A stretch of 51,926 nt of DNA from CAYZED01 sp964477445 (GCA_964477445.1 CAYZED010000020.1:1-51926); one strand, 5' to 3'; numbered from the stretch's first letter, positions 15,670-25,835 are shown. Numbers and translations: made by a program. The notes: a model not told the origin generated them from the letters alone.

Positions 15670-17388
15670 CTATGCTAAATTATACTTTTCTAATTTATAA
15701 TACAAGGACCTAATCGATATACCAATACTTTTTGCGGCTTCGGTTTTATTTCCATTTGTGTCTACCAAGACTTGTGACAAAAAATCCTTTTCCATATCGC
15801 CAATAAATTTATCAAGTGTGAGCCCCGGTTTATATAATTGTGATTCAGTATCTATTTCGCTTTCATCTTCATCATTTCTCTGTTTTTCAAAGCCTGATAG
15901 ATGTTTCAATAATATAAAATTCTCATTATTCCTCATGTTAATTATCGCTCTACCTATTACATTTTCTAGTTCTCGAATGTTCCCTGGCCAATTATATTTT
16001 CTTAATGCCATAATTGATTCGGGTTGAATCCCCTTAACATTTCTTCCATATTGTTGATTATATTTTGAAACAAAAAAATCACTAAGGTCTGAAATATCAT
16101 TCTTTCTATTTCTTAACGGAGGAATTTTTATTGGATAAGCATTTAGTCTATAGTATAAATCACCTCTGAATCTTCCATTTTTTATCAGAGTTTCTAAATC
16201 CGCATTTGTAGCCGTTATTACTCTTACATCTACAGATATTGACTTTGTTCCACCAACTCTTACGAATTCTTTTTCTTGAAGAATTCTGAGCAACTTCGCT
16301 TGAGTACTGTTCTCTAATTCTCCAATTTCGTCTAAGAATATCGTTCCACCATTGGCTTCCTCAAAGAGACCTTTTTTCCCACCTTTTCGTGCACCAGTGA
16401 AAGAGCCCTCTTCATAGCCGAAAAGCTCAGATTCAAGCAATGAGCTTGAGAGTGCGGAGCAGTTAACTCTAACAAACTGTTTATACTTTCTTTCGCTGGC
16501 GTTATGTATGGAATGAGCAAATATCTCTTTCCCTGTTCCGCTCTCACCTCTTAAGAGAACCGTAACAGGGGTTTCTGCTGCTCTTTTCGCCTTTTCAATA
16601 GCTTGCTTCAGATTATTATCATGCCCTATGATGTCATCAAATGTGTATTTAGCTTCAAGTTTTCTTATTATTTCTTTTGCTTGTCTTAATTCTGTGGTAA
16701 GTTTAGCTATTTCTGTCAAATCGTATAGCGCAGCTACACTTCCCTTAAGAATTCCATCAACAATAATAGGAGCGGCACTTGCCAAAACTTCTTTTTTATT
16801 TGGCCCAACTCTCAGAAAAGACCCTTTTACTGGTTTTCCTGTCTTTAAAACCTTTAGTAAAATACTCTCACCCTCTGAAATATCAGTGCTTGCAGGTTTT
16901 CCTATTACATCTTTTTCTGTGAAACCAGTTATTCTAGTATAAGCAGGATTTATCATTACTCCTATGCCTTTTTCGTCCACGACGCTGATGGCATCTTGTG
17001 TAGAATTAATGACTGCTTTAAGCATACTTTGAACTTCTTTAATATTCACTAGTTCTGCCGCTAAAATGAGCATTTCTGTTATATCTCGAAACATTGCCAT
17101 TGCGCCGACAATATCCCCTTTTTCGTTTCTTAGTGGTACTCTACTCGTAATGATCTTAATATTACCTAAATCTTGCGTTCTATCAAGTTCTGCGACTCCA
17201 GATTTAAGTACAATGGGCAGCCTTGTGTCTTTAACTATGTCATTTACATTTTTCCCTATTACATCTTCCTGTTTAACTCTCAGCAGCTCTGCTGCAGCTT
17301 TATTAAAAGTAGTAATTATCTCATCTCGATTTATTACCACTATGGCATCATGTGTTGAATTTAAAATCAGTTCAATTTCTTTTTCCAT
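15670..17388 (-). CDS. PAS-PAS sigma-54-dependent transcriptional activator
   Basis: 572 residues. Two PAS domains (about 1-110 and 120-235) are followed by an AAA+ sigma-54 interaction domain with Walker A GESGTGKE, a GSFTGA loop (a variant of GAFTGA) and Walker B GGTIFLDEIGE. A Fis-type helix-turn-helix ends the protein (GNKTEAAKSIGISIRSLYYK). It lacks a receiver domain, so it probably senses a small molecule or redox state through PAS. It would hydrolyse ATP to open sigma-54 promoters. The only clear sigma-54 promoter seen in the window is the one before ptb at 12051-12067, making the VOR-ptb-buk operon the likely target, as with BkdR in Bacillus (inference). The ATG follows GGGAGGAAAT. 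Confidence 0.93.
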   Translation of the reverse strand: MEKEIELILNSTHDAIVVINRDEIITTFNKAAAELLRVKQEDVIGKNVNDIVKDTRLPIVLKSGVAELDRTQDLGNIKIITSRVPLRNEKGDIVGAMAMFRDITEMLILAAELVNIKEVQSMLKAVINSTQDAISVVDEKGIGVMINPAYTRITGFTEKDVIGKPASTDISEGESILLKVLKTGKPVKGSFLRVGPNKKEVLASAAPIIVDGILKGSVAALYDLTEIAKLTTELRQAKEIIRKLEAKYTFDDIIGHDNNLKQAIEKAKRAAETPVTVLLRGESGTGKEIFAHSIHNASERKYKQFVRVNCSALSSSLLESELFGYEEGSFTGARKGGKKGLFEEANGGTIFLDEIGELENSTQAKLLRILQEKEFVRVGGTKSISVDVRVITATNADLETLIKNGRFRGDLYYRLNAYPIKIPPLRNRKNDISDLSDFFVSKYNQQYGRNVKGIQPESIMALRKYNWPGNIRELENVIGRAIINMRNNENFILLKHLSGFEKQRNDEDESEIDTESQLYKPGLTLDKFIGDMEKDFLSQVLVDTNGNKTEAAKSIGISIRSLYYKLEKYNLA

Positions 17389-17431
17389 ATTTCCTCCCTA
17401 AGACTGAGAAGTAATGCGACTTCGCCGCTTT

Positions 17432-19084
17432 CTATAAAGGTCTTGAATATTTTTTCATAAGAGCTTCGGCGCACTTTATCCCGTCTACTGAGGCACTTAC
17501 AATTCCGCCTGCATATCCAGCACCCTCACCAGACGGATATAAATTATCGATATTTATAGATTTATGGTTTTCGTCCCGAAGAATTCTTACTGGTGCTGAA
17601 GTTCTGGTCTCAACACCTGTTAAAAAGCCATTTCCTGAAACAAAACCTTTAATTTTTTTCTCAAATTCACTAAGACCTTCGCGAAGTGTAGAAATTACAT
17701 AGGTTGGTAACACATTCTCTAAGTTCGCAATTTTTAGCCCTGGTTTATAAGATGGACTTAACTCTGTTTTTTCCGTTTCTCTGTTTACCATTCCCATAAA
17801 TGACTTAATAGATTGTCCAGGAGCAAAAAATTCACCGCCCCCATATTTAAAAGCCATTCTTTCCCAATGTCTTTGGAACTCTATCCCTGCTAATAGTCCC
17901 TCCCCAAAATCACTAGGGTTCACATTAACGACAATAGCGCTATTTGAGTTTTTCGAATTTCTTTTATATTCACTCATACCATTTACTACAACCTGACCAT
18001 CTTCACTACTAGCTGCCACTACATATCCACCAGGACACATGCAAAAGCTATACGCCGATCTACCAGATGTCTTACTTCTCATTGCGAGTGAGTAGTCTGC
18101 TGCACCTAATTTTGGATGTGATGCATAATTCCCATACTGCGAACTATTTATTAGATCCTGTGAGTGTTCTATTCTTAACCCTATAGCAAACGGCTTAGGT
18201 TCCATCGCCACAGCCCTATCTTTAAGCATTTCATAAGTATCTCTTGAACTATGCCCGATTGCTAATATTACAGCCCCAACATCAATTATGTCATGTTCAT
18301 TTTCAACCTTTTTAGTGTTCAAGCTATCCTTTTTTGTCTTTTCAATTCTTATAGATTTAATTGTTCCATTTACTATATTTAAATCTACTAACTTAGAATT
18401 AAACAGTATTTCTCCGCCATTAGTAATTATTTCCGCTCTAATATTTTTAACTACTGATCTTAAGATATCTGTACCTATATGTGGTTTATGTGAATACTCT
18501 ATTTCCTTCGGTGCTCCCATTTTAACTAAAGTTTGAAACACTTTGTCACACCGTGAATCTTTGATTCTAGTGGTTAGTTTTCCATCAGAGTATGTTCCCG
18601 CTCCACCTTCCCCAAATTGTATATTTGAGTCTTTATTAAGTTTCCCTGTTGCAAAGAATGTTTCGACTGAAGAATCTCTTTCTTCAACTTTTTCGCCACG
18701 CTCTATAATCAAAGGTTTGTATCCATTTTTTGCTAATTCTAAAGCAGAAAACATACCCGCAGGTCCCGAACCTATTACAACAACTCTTCCGTTTAACAAT
18801 TGATCTCCAAAAAAAGCATTTATATCGTTATTGTAAGAGTACTCTTTTATATCATCACTAAATGAATCGATCCATTTTTTTATAAGTTTTTTTTCACTCT
18901 TAATGTCAACTAATAAGTTATATATAAAATGAATTTGTCCTTTATTTCTAGCATCAATTGAGCGACGCAATATCTTTATAATATTGATATCACTTGGACT
19001 AATGTTAAGTTTTTTTCCAATCTTTATTCCAATTTCTTGTTCGTCGTCATCTAGCCCTAATTTTATATTTCTAATTTCAAGCAT
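17432..19084 (-). CDS. FAD-dependent dehydrogenase-like protein (COG2509 type)
   Basis: About 550 residues. An N-terminal domain of about 100 residues precedes a Rossmann FAD site VVIGSGPAGMFSALELAKNG, followed by GEKVEERD, NIQFGEGGAGTYSDGKLTTR and the C-terminal GEGAGYAGGIVSASVDGIKC. This matches the large uncharacterised FAD-binding family near cdaA/cdaR in many Clostridia. No catalytic role is established. A GTG at 19099 overlaps the cdaR stop (TAGTG) but has no ribosome binding site. The ATG at 19084 has a weak AGGG seven bases upstream and is preferred, with low certainty. It sits between cdaR and the sigma-54 activator (43-base gap). Confidence 0.87.
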   Translation of the reverse strand: MLEIRNIKLGLDDDEQEIGIKIGKKLNISPSDINIIKILRRSIDARNKGQIHFIYNLLVDIKSEKKLIKKWIDSFSDDIKEYSYNNDINAFFGDQLLNGRVVVIGSGPAGMFSALELAKNGYKPLIIERGEKVEERDSSVETFFATGKLNKDSNIQFGEGGAGTYSDGKLTTRIKDSRCDKVFQTLVKMGAPKEIEYSHKPHIGTDILRSVVKNIRAEIITNGGEILFNSKLVDLNIVNGTIKSIRIEKTKKDSLNTKKVENEHDIIDVGAVILAIGHSSRDTYEMLKDRAVAMEPKPFAIGLRIEHSQDLINSSQYGNYASHPKLGAADYSLAMRSKTSGRSAYSFCMCPGGYVVAASSEDGQVVVNGMSEYKRNSKNSNSAIVVNVNPSDFGEGLLAGIEFQRHWERMAFKYGGGEFFAPGQSIKSFMGMVNRETEKTELSPSYKPGLKIANLENVLPTYVISTLREGLSEFEKKIKGFVSGNGFLTGVETRTSAPVRILRDENHKSINIDNLYPSGEGAGYAGGIVSASVDGIKCAEALMKKYSRPL

Positions 19085-19098
19085 TTTTTTCCCTATCA

Positions 19099-20304
19099 CT
19101 AATTTTTCTTAATTCTTACATCCACTGTATCAGGAGTAACTGAAATGATTTGATAGTCTTTTGGTATCTCCCACCTAACTTTCATTCTAAAATCACCCTC
19201 AATAACACCAGTCATATCAATATAACCTTTAACTACAGTCTCCGAATTGTTTACTATACTATCTGCCCCTGTAATCTTGAAAACAACTTCCTGTGGTGGT
19301 ACATCTACCAAATATCCTTCTTTAAGATTTCTAATTTCCAATGTTGTTTTAAAATCTTTGGTAATTATTTTTTCAACATTAATCAAGACTTTTACAATAG
19401 CTTCTTGATCTGATAGATAAACATCAGGTGGTAGTATAAGCCGAACAATTCTTTCAACTCTTCCATTAATGTTTTTTATATCAATTTTTTCTGTTTTTAT
19501 TTCTGTAAGGCCTTCCAAAGCGCTGGTTTTTCCGGTTAAACTAATATATCTAGGATAAGCTGTATTCTCTATAAGAACATATCCCTCTGGTACCTTACCC
19601 ATTATCTGCGGCATGATATTTACCAATTTAACTGGACCAAGACTCATGGACACTCTAACTGCCTTAGGAGATATATTTAATTCGCTAATTTCTTTGCCTT
19701 CGTCATTATATATTATTACAGGAAGTTCCTTATCTGTTTCTCCCGAAATTTGAGATATATCGATTATTACTTCTGCCTTTGTTGCTGTTCTAACAATACT
19801 CTCGGCGCCAGTTATAGAAATTTCAGCTGGCGATATTTTATTAATTATTGGTGCATAACCTTCTTGAGTTTTTCCCTTAGTTCTATAAATTACTTTCATA
19901 TTCAAATTAATTTTGTTATCCAAAGTTAATTTAATAGATTTTTCTGACTGTTCAACTAGTTCAACTTTAGCTGGATAACCAGAAATAATAATATTCGCTT
20001 CAGTAACTCCCTTTACTTTTACACCCTGCAAATCAGCTTTTGCAGAAATATCACTTGTCTTTATCTGATTAAGATCATCTTGATTACCTTTAAATTTAAC
20101 TATAACATTTAAATTGTTAATGTTATTCATTAACATCAAGTCATTTTTATCGATGTATTCTGAATTTAAGACTTTGATAGGTATATCATAACTTCTAGTA
20201 ACTATAGGGTTCTGCTCAGAAACTACATAATACCAAAGTAAAAGAGCGAAAAAAACCGAAATGAATATTTTTGCAAAATCAATATAATATTTATTTTTCA
20301 TCAT
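19099..20304 (-). CDS. cdaR: YbbR-domain protein, CdaR-like regulator of CdaA
   Basis: About 401 residues. One N-terminal transmembrane helix (IFISVFFALLLWYYVVSEQ) anchors four or so extracytoplasmic YbbR repeats, each ending in a motif such as V-x-I-x-G-x-x-x-x-V or P-x-x-V-x-V. CdaR proteins bind and modulate the membrane cyclase CdaA. The gene overlaps cdaA by about 14 bases. AGAGGTGA precedes two consecutive ATG codons (20304 and 20301); the first is given here. GlmM, which often follows cdaR, is not in this stretch; an FAD protein follows instead. Confidence 0.9.
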   Translation of the reverse strand: MMKNKYYIDFAKIFISVFFALLLWYYVVSEQNPIVTRSYDIPIKVLNSEYIDKNDLMLMNNINNLNVIVKFKGNQDDLNQIKTSDISAKADLQGVKVKGVTEANIIISGYPAKVELVEQSEKSIKLTLDNKINLNMKVIYRTKGKTQEGYAPIINKISPAEISITGAESIVRTATKAEVIIDISQISGETDKELPVIIYNDEGKEISELNISPKAVRVSMSLGPVKLVNIMPQIMGKVPEGYVLIENTAYPRYISLTGKTSALEGLTEIKTEKIDIKNINGRVERIVRLILPPDVYLSDQEAIVKVLINVEKIITKDFKTTLEIRNLKEGYLVDVPPQEVVFKITGADSIVNNSETVVKGYIDMTGVIEGDFRMKVRWEIPKDYQIISVTPDTVDVRIKKN

Positions 20305-21115
20305 CTTCACCTCTTTTAAAGCCACGCAAATTAGGCCTTATATCTTTAGGTATTAAGTTTTCTTTTATCATTTGACTAAGAGCCGTGGCATCAAGATAAC
20401 GTGTTATCTTGCCCTCGATCGCCAGCGACACAACACCTGTTTCTTCAGAGACAATAATTACTATACAATCTGATATTTCTGATATGCCTAGCGCCGCTCT
20501 ATGACGGGTTCCAAGATCTTTGCTAAGACGTGAATTCTGAGAAAGTGGCAAGTAACAACTTGCAGCAGCAACTCTATTTTTCCTTATGATCATTGCACCA
20601 TCATGTAGTGGTGTATTAGGTACAAAAATGTTTTCAATCAGTCTGCTTGATACTACTGCATCGATAGAAGTCCCAGTTTCAATATATTCATTTAGTCCAA
20701 TTTCTCTTTCTATAATGATTAATGCGCCTGTATTAATACGTGACAAATCACCAGTGGCGGCAACTATTTCTTCCACTAGTTTTTCTTTGGCTTCATCACT
20801 AATATCTTTCCCGGAAAAAAACTTCCCTCTGCCCAGATGCTCTAAAACTCTTCTAAGTTCAGGTTGAAAAATAATTAGTATTGCTATTACGCCAACTGTC
20901 ATTGTGTTTTTTAGTAACCAGTAAACCGCTTGTAGTTGAAGGACGCGACTTAGCTGCGTCGCTATCCAAAGAAGTACAATCCCCTTGATTAGCTGTTCTG
21001 CTCTTGTTTCTTTAACAACGCCTATCGATTTATAAATTATAAATGCAATTATGGCAATATCCACGTAGGTTTGCCACATTTTTAAATATGGTATTAGATC
21101 AGCTAGTCCCCCCAT
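20291..21115 (-). CDS. cdaA: Diadenylate cyclase CdaA
   Basis: About 274 residues from the ATG at 21115, which follows GAGGAAGTG. Three N-terminal membrane helices (about 1-85) precede the DAC catalytic domain. Catalytic motifs are intact: TPLHDGAMII (D-G-A) and LGTRHRAALGISE (R-H-R). It makes cyclic di-AMP from two ATP at the membrane; c-di-AMP controls potassium and osmolyte balance and wall homeostasis in Firmicutes. cdaR follows with overlap, and uppP precedes by 29 bases, so the three are probably co-transcribed. Confidence 0.95.
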   Translation of the reverse strand: MGGLADLIPYLKMWQTYVDIAIIAFIIYKSIGVVKETRAEQLIKGIVLLWIATQLSRVLQLQAVYWLLKNTMTVGVIAILIIFQPELRRVLEHLGRGKFFSGKDISDEAKEKLVEEIVAATGDLSRINTGALIIIEREIGLNEYIETGTSIDAVVSSRLIENIFVPNTPLHDGAMIIRKNRVAAASCYLPLSQNSRLSKDLGTRHRAALGISEISDCIVIIVSEETGVVSLAIEGKITRYLDATALSQMIKENLIPKDIRPNLRGFKRGEDDEK

Positions 21116-21144
21116 TAAAATCACTTCCTCGAAAATCAATTATA

Positions 21145-21951
21145 TTAAAAGAATACATGTGTAAATATTTGGTCAAAAATTATTAAAGCTCCTAGTATTG
21201 AAACGTATATTGCAAAACCATTCAAGTTCCCTTTTCTAATTATTTTCATCATATATCTAACAGATAGAACACCAAACAAAAAAGCAAAAACAAATCCTAA
21301 GAAAATCGGCCAAAACGTCATTCCCGCCCCATCTACATTACCATTAGATAAAGGTGCACCTAAAACATCTTTTGATTGAATAACTACCGCTCCTAGTATT
21401 GCGGGTATAGAAATTAAAAATGAAAATTTAGCTGCAAAATCTCTATCCATTTTTCTAAAAAGAGCACCCGCGATAGTTAGCCCTGACCTTGATATAGCCG
21501 GTAATATGGCTATCCCTTGCATAACGCCTATAAAGAAAGCATCAAAATTGCTTGTGTTCTCAATTTTCTTCTCACCATTTTTCATTCGACTAGCAAAAAA
21601 CAGAATTAATCCTGTGATAATAAACTCTACGCCTAAGGTCTTTCCGCCTTCAAAAATCTTTTCAATCATATCTTTAAATGCCAGTCCCATAATCGCTGTT
21701 GGTATAGTTGCAACAATAATAAGTAATGTCATCTTCTGAAAAGGTTTTTTTAATAGTTCCCAAATATCTTTCCACAAAACAACTACTACCGCAAATAGAG
21801 TCCCTAAATGTAAAATAGTGTCAAAGAAAAGTTGAGGTCCCGAAAATCCTATCAGTTTCTGCATAAGTACCAAGTGACCTGAGCTACTTATGGGCAAAAA
21901 TTCAGTTAATCCTTGTACTATTCCTAAAAAAATTGCTTTTATTATTTCCAT
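21145..21951 (-). CDS. uppP: Undecaprenyl-diphosphate phosphatase
   Basis: 268 residues, a polytopic membrane protein. The N-terminus IKAIFLGIVQGLTEFLPISSSGHL is the hallmark (E-x3-P-x-S-S-x-G-H) of UppP/BacA, and the second motif PAISRSGLTIAGAL is present. It removes a phosphate from undecaprenyl pyrophosphate to recycle the wall lipid carrier and gives low-level bacitracin resistance. It heads the uppP-cdaA-cdaR group. An upstream MATE gene ends with its own terminator (22055-22079), so uppP needs its own promoter. A TATAAT occurs near 22000 on the minus strand without a good -35. Confidence 0.95.
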   Translation of the reverse strand: MEIIKAIFLGIVQGLTEFLPISSSGHLVLMQKLIGFSGPQLFFDTILHLGTLFAVVVVLWKDIWELLKKPFQKMTLLIIVATIPTAIMGLAFKDMIEKIFEGGKTLGVEFIITGLILFFASRMKNGEKKIENTSNFDAFFIGVMQGIAILPAISRSGLTIAGALFRKMDRDFAAKFSFLISIPAILGAVVIQSKDVLGAPLSNGNVDGAGMTFWPIFLGFVFAFLFGVLSVRYMMKIIRKGNLNGFAIYVSILGALIIFDQIFTHVFF

Positions 21952-22054
21952 TAATTAGTTTTCCTCTCGTATGCAAGTTTTTGCGTATATAATAATTATA
22001 TACTAAAAGCATTCTTATGTGTTGATTAAAAAATACATTTTCTGCATTTTTGAG

Positions 22055-22079
22055 CAAAAAAAATGCCTTCACGGCATTT
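22055..22079 (-). terminator. Rho-independent terminator after the MATE gene
   Basis: On the minus strand, arms AAATGCC and GGCATTT with a 5-base loop (22061-22079) are followed by eight T residues. It lies about 50 bases beyond the MATE stop codon and separates it from uppP. Confidence 0.85.
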
Positions 22080-22090
22080 ATAGAAAAAGT

Positions 22091-22141
22091 AATACTATGC
22101 TTCAGATAATACTATGCTTCAGATAATACTATGCTTCAGAC
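22091..22141. repeat. Three 17-bp tandem repeats over the MATE stop codon
   Basis: The unit AATACTATGCTTCAGAT occurs three times in a row (22091, 22108, 22125; the last copy ends in C). The third copy covers the last codons and stop of the MATE gene, and the others lie between stop and terminator. It looks like a recent tandem duplication of the gene end. Confidence 0.9.
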
Positions 22142-23502
22142 AATGAACGCTCGTGACTTTCATCAAGATTTTTTCTCTCTTTGATAAATAAGAACGCCGC
22201 TAGAGCAGAAGCGCTAAAGTCAGAGACCGGTCCCGCTACCCAAATTCCCATTAAACCAAAAAAATTTGGCAGAATCAAGATTAAAGGTATTAAAAACAAA
22301 ACTTGCCTAGTTAAACTAAGTAGTATAGCTCTTCCAGCTCTTCCGACTGATTGAAAATAATTCGTAATTATAATTTGGAATCCCACTAGAGGAATCATAA
22401 GCATAAATATTCTTATTCCAACTCCACCTATTTTCATTAATTCCGCATCATTATTAAAAGTTGCAATTATTTGATGTCCGAATATTTGAACAGTTAAAAA
22501 GCCCACTACACAAATTGTTGTAGCTGCTATCGAAGCTAACATCAGCGCACGTTTAACTCTATCAAATTTTCCAGCCCCATAATTATATCCAATAATTGGT
22601 TGTGCGCCCTGATTGATGCCGAAAATCGGCATAAGTATCATTAGATTAGTCCTGCTAATTACACCCATAGACGCTACTGCCATTGCACCACCATAAAACA
22701 TAAGACTATTATTGAAAAGCAATGAAGTTACGCTCGCTGACAATTGTAACAAAAACGGTGATAGCCCAATACTGAATATTTTCTTCGCCGTCCGTCCTTC
22801 TATCTTTATATGGTCAAGTTTTAGTTTTAAATGACTTTTACCAAAAGTAAAATGATATAAAATATAAAGAGATATTATGGCCTGAGTGCTAATCGTTGCA
22901 AGAGCTGATCCAACTATTCCCCAATGAAAAACAAATATAAATAATGGGTTTAAAATAGTGTTCGCTAAAGAAGAAAAAAGCATTGTCAACATACTAGTCA
23001 CTGGGAATCCTTCTGCTCTGATAATATTATTCATGCCAAAAGAGAAAAACTGAAATACTGACCCTATTAGTATAACTGTCATAAAAGATTTTGCGTAATT
23101 AAAAATCTCAGCAGTTGCTCCTAAAAAAACCAAAATATTATCAAGAAATAATAGGCCTATAAATGTAAATGCAAAACCTAGTACCACTGTCAGTGCTACC
23201 GCTCCGCCAAGAATTTTTTCGGCTTCATTTTTATCGCCTCGTCCAAGTTTTATTGAAACCATAGCTGTAGCGCCAATGCCAACTAGCATTCCAAACGCTA
23301 ACATCGATATCATAATAGGATTGACTATTGTTACTGCGGTTAACGCTAATGAACCAACTCCTCTACCCACAAAAATGCTATCTACAACATTGTATAGAGC
23401 ATTTGCTATCATAGCAATTATTGCTGGAATAGAAAACTCCATCAAGAGTTTCCCGATCGGAGCCTCGCCCAATCTCTTTGATCTATCAACCTTTTTTTCC
23501 AT
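22129..23502 (-). CDS. MATE family multidrug/sodium antiporter
   Basis: 457 residues with about 12 predicted membrane helices in two similar halves. MATE features include LGEAPIGKLLMEFSIPAIIAM at the N-terminus, NIVDSIFVG-type sequence (NVVDSIFVGRGVGSLALTAV), and INQGAQPIIGYNYGAG in the second half. These exporters use Na+ or H+ gradients to expel cationic compounds; the substrate cannot be read from sequence. It stands between helD (40-base gap) and uppP and ends in a terminator. The stop codon lies in a 17-bp tandem repeat. Confidence 0.92.
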   Translation of the reverse strand: MEKKVDRSKRLGEAPIGKLLMEFSIPAIIAMIANALYNVVDSIFVGRGVGSLALTAVTIVNPIMISMLAFGMLVGIGATAMVSIKLGRGDKNEAEKILGGAVALTVVLGFAFTFIGLLFLDNILVFLGATAEIFNYAKSFMTVILIGSVFQFFSFGMNNIIRAEGFPVTSMLTMLFSSLANTILNPLFIFVFHWGIVGSALATISTQAIISLYILYHFTFGKSHLKLKLDHIKIEGRTAKKIFSIGLSPFLLQLSASVTSLLFNNSLMFYGGAMAVASMGVISRTNLMILMPIFGINQGAQPIIGYNYGAGKFDRVKRALMLASIAATTICVVGFLTVQIFGHQIIATFNNDAELMKIGGVGIRIFMLMIPLVGFQIIITNYFQSVGRAGRAILLSLTRQVLFLIPLILILPNFFGLMGIWVAGPVSDFSASALAAFLFIKERKNLDESHERSLSEA

Positions 23503-23542
23503 TAAAAAACTTCTCCTATTATGATTTTTTGATAATTAAGTC

Positions 23543-25783
23543 TTAATTATCCGTGAAAATAGCAAGTTCGTGCAACGCTCTAGTACAGGAAATATATTTC
23601 AGTCTTTTTTCTAATAGTTCATCTCCATATACTTCAAAGCCTTTATCAACAAATATAACACAATCAAATTCAAGCCCCTTTACTAAATTTGCTGCTATAC
23701 AAACAACTCCTTTAATAAAGCTACCATCTTTCTCCGTAATTAATTTTGTGTCAATGCCTCTTTTTTTCAAAAGTCTAGATATATCAGTAGAAACCTTATC
23801 TGTCGCAGTAACTATGGCAATTGAACCATATTTTTTATCAACCCACTTTAAAATCAGGTCTTCAACATCGTTAATCATATCAGTACCAGCATTTCTAAAG
23901 TATTTCACAGCTTCTCCGTGTCTTAAAACTGCTTCTGGCTTAGATATTCGATTATCACCAGTCTCATGATATTTAATTGAGGCATCCATAATTTCAACAG
24001 TGTTTCTATAGCATTTTATCAATTCCAACGTTTCTGCTTTCCCTGCAAAAACTTCATTATTCAATTCATCCCATCCTGAGACACTTCTATATCCGTGAAT
24101 TCCTTGTGCTAAATCCCCCAAAACTGTAAAAGATGAATCCTTAATAGCAGTTTTTAAAGTTAAGAGTTGTAACAAACTAAAGTCCTGTGCTTCATCCACA
24201 ACAACATGTTTAACCTCGGTTTTTTCACTTACGCCGGTTATTTTATTGTTTAAATATAGTAAAGGTGCTAAATCTTCATAATCAACCTTACCCGTATCAA
24301 GAACTCTTTTTGTTTCTATGTATAATTCTTTTAAATCTTTGTCTGAAATATTGTTCTCGACTCCATCTTTTGCCATTTCAAAAAAGAAGTTTTCTGATAC
24401 AAATAAATCTTTATAAAACGCCAGGGCATTCTTGCCTTTTCCCCATGAGATATATTCATTTAATCCAACTTTGTAAGCTTCATCTACTTGCTTTAAAAGA
24501 GAATCTCGATTTTCATATACTCTATAAGCCAATACTTGACGTTCCTTATCATCCATACCTGAAGCTTTAAGCTTCTTTATTCTTTCAGTTGACATCTTTT
24601 CAGCATTATTCTTAAGCCTTAGTACAAGTCTGTCTCCACGGCTTTTAAAATGTTTCGTTATTTCAATAAGTCTTTTTTCCAACGGTAAATTGGAATAAAC
24701 GCCATACAAAAGTTCCATAGCAGCTTCTCTAGTCATTATATTATGAGTACCAATTGATAAGGATTTGTTGGGAAAAATACGCTCCTCTAAGTGTTTAACA
24801 TATCTATCAAGAATTTCTTTAAATTCTAGACTTCCCTTAAAGCCTGCTATTCTTGAATTTTTTTGCCATAAGTCTAAATCAATAACACCCACAGCCAATT
24901 GTCTTAATCTATCACCGTGCTCCGCAACCTTAACTTTCCCTAGCATACTAACGGCAAAATCCTTAAATGTAGTTTGTTTAGCTTCATCCGTCCCAAGTTC
25001 TGGTAATATCTCGGAAATATAGTCGAGAAAAAACTTGTTTGGAGCTAAAATCATGAAGTTTTCTGGCTTCATTGTTTCTTCGTTATGATAAATTAGCCAT
25101 GCAATTCTATGCAGAGCGATAGTTGTCTTTCCACTTCCCGCTGCACCTTGTACAATAAGCGGTGTATACATTTCAGCCCTTATCACCTGATTTTGTTCTT
25201 CTTGAATTGTAGCGACAATTTCTTTTAGCCTACCCTCTGAAGTCATACTCAAAGATTTCTGCAAAAAGTCATCACTCACCGTAACATCTATATCACGAAT
25301 TTCTTCGATTTCTCCATTTTCAACTATTATCTGTCGTTTAAGTGTGACCTCTCCACTTATTTCACCACATGGTGAATTATAACTAGCTTTCCCAATACGA
25401 GAATCATAATAAAGATTAGAAGCAGGTGCTCTCCAATCCATAATAACAAGGTCTTGATCTTCTTCTCTTAACAAGCCTGTTTTCCCAATATAATAAACTT
25501 CTTCTTGACCATTTTCTTCAGTAAAATCTACTCTACAAAAATAAGGCTTCTTCCTAGCTTTCTTGAGATTCTTCAGTCTCGTGTCATTTCTTTCGAGGAG
25601 CATGGACGATACCATCATTTCCACAAAAGCTTGACTGTTATCGCCGTTTCTTTTCTTTCTTAAAGTTTCCATAGTTCCGCTTAGTCCTTCATTCCCTGAT
25701 CTGGACCTAGAAAGCGCCTTAGTAACTTCTGAAACTGTATAGTCCAGTCGTTCCTTTTCTTCTAAGTAGTCATTATGAATCAT
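23543..25783 (-). CDS. helD: HelD-type RNA polymerase recycling ATPase (UvrD-like helicase fold)
   Basis: 746 residues. The N-terminal coiled coil and the region YYIGKTGLL...VIMDWRAPASNLYYD are typical of HelD. Walker A is VQGAAGSGKTTIALHR (about residue 215). Later motifs are VVDEAQDFSLLQL (Walker B), VLGDLAQGIHGY, and a C-terminal VKGLEFDCVIFVD...YISCTRALHEL. HelD removes stalled RNA polymerase from DNA, and some forms confer rifamycin tolerance. The ATG follows a strong GGAGGTGGACT. A hairpin and a 57-residue ORF lie just upstream (25805-26009), and a promoter at 26040-26068 would transcribe both. Confidence 0.92.
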   Translation of the reverse strand: MIHNDYLEEKERLDYTVSEVTKALSRSRSGNEGLSGTMETLRKKRNGDNSQAFVEMMVSSMLLERNDTRLKNLKKARKKPYFCRVDFTEENGQEEVYYIGKTGLLREEDQDLVIMDWRAPASNLYYDSRIGKASYNSPCGEISGEVTLKRQIIVENGEIEEIRDIDVTVSDDFLQKSLSMTSEGRLKEIVATIQEEQNQVIRAEMYTPLIVQGAAGSGKTTIALHRIAWLIYHNEETMKPENFMILAPNKFFLDYISEILPELGTDEAKQTTFKDFAVSMLGKVKVAEHGDRLRQLAVGVIDLDLWQKNSRIAGFKGSLEFKEILDRYVKHLEERIFPNKSLSIGTHNIMTREAAMELLYGVYSNLPLEKRLIEITKHFKSRGDRLVLRLKNNAEKMSTERIKKLKASGMDDKERQVLAYRVYENRDSLLKQVDEAYKVGLNEYISWGKGKNALAFYKDLFVSENFFFEMAKDGVENNISDKDLKELYIETKRVLDTGKVDYEDLAPLLYLNNKITGVSEKTEVKHVVVDEAQDFSLLQLLTLKTAIKDSSFTVLGDLAQGIHGYRSVSGWDELNNEVFAGKAETLELIKCYRNTVEIMDASIKYHETGDNRISKPEAVLRHGEAVKYFRNAGTDMINDVEDLILKWVDKKYGSIAIVTATDKVSTDISRLLKKRGIDTKLITEKDGSFIKGVVCIAANLVKGLEFDCVIFVDKGFEVYGDELLEKRLKYISCTRALHELAIFTDN

Positions 25784-25804
25784 AGTCCACCTCCTTCGAA
25801 TATT

Positions 25805-25832
25805 AGAACCCTCCTGATTTCAGGAGGGTTCT
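25805..25832. promoter_or_regulatory. Perfect 13-bp inverted repeat just before the helD ribosome binding site
   Basis: AGAACCCTCCTGA and its exact complement TCAGGAGGGTTCT are separated by two bases. In the helD mRNA the hairpin ends about 11 bases before GAAGGAGGTGG. No T-run follows, so it is not a standard terminator. The first mRNA arm contains CCCTCC, which could alternatively pair with the helD ribosome binding site. Confidence 0.7.
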
Positions 25833-25835
25833 GTC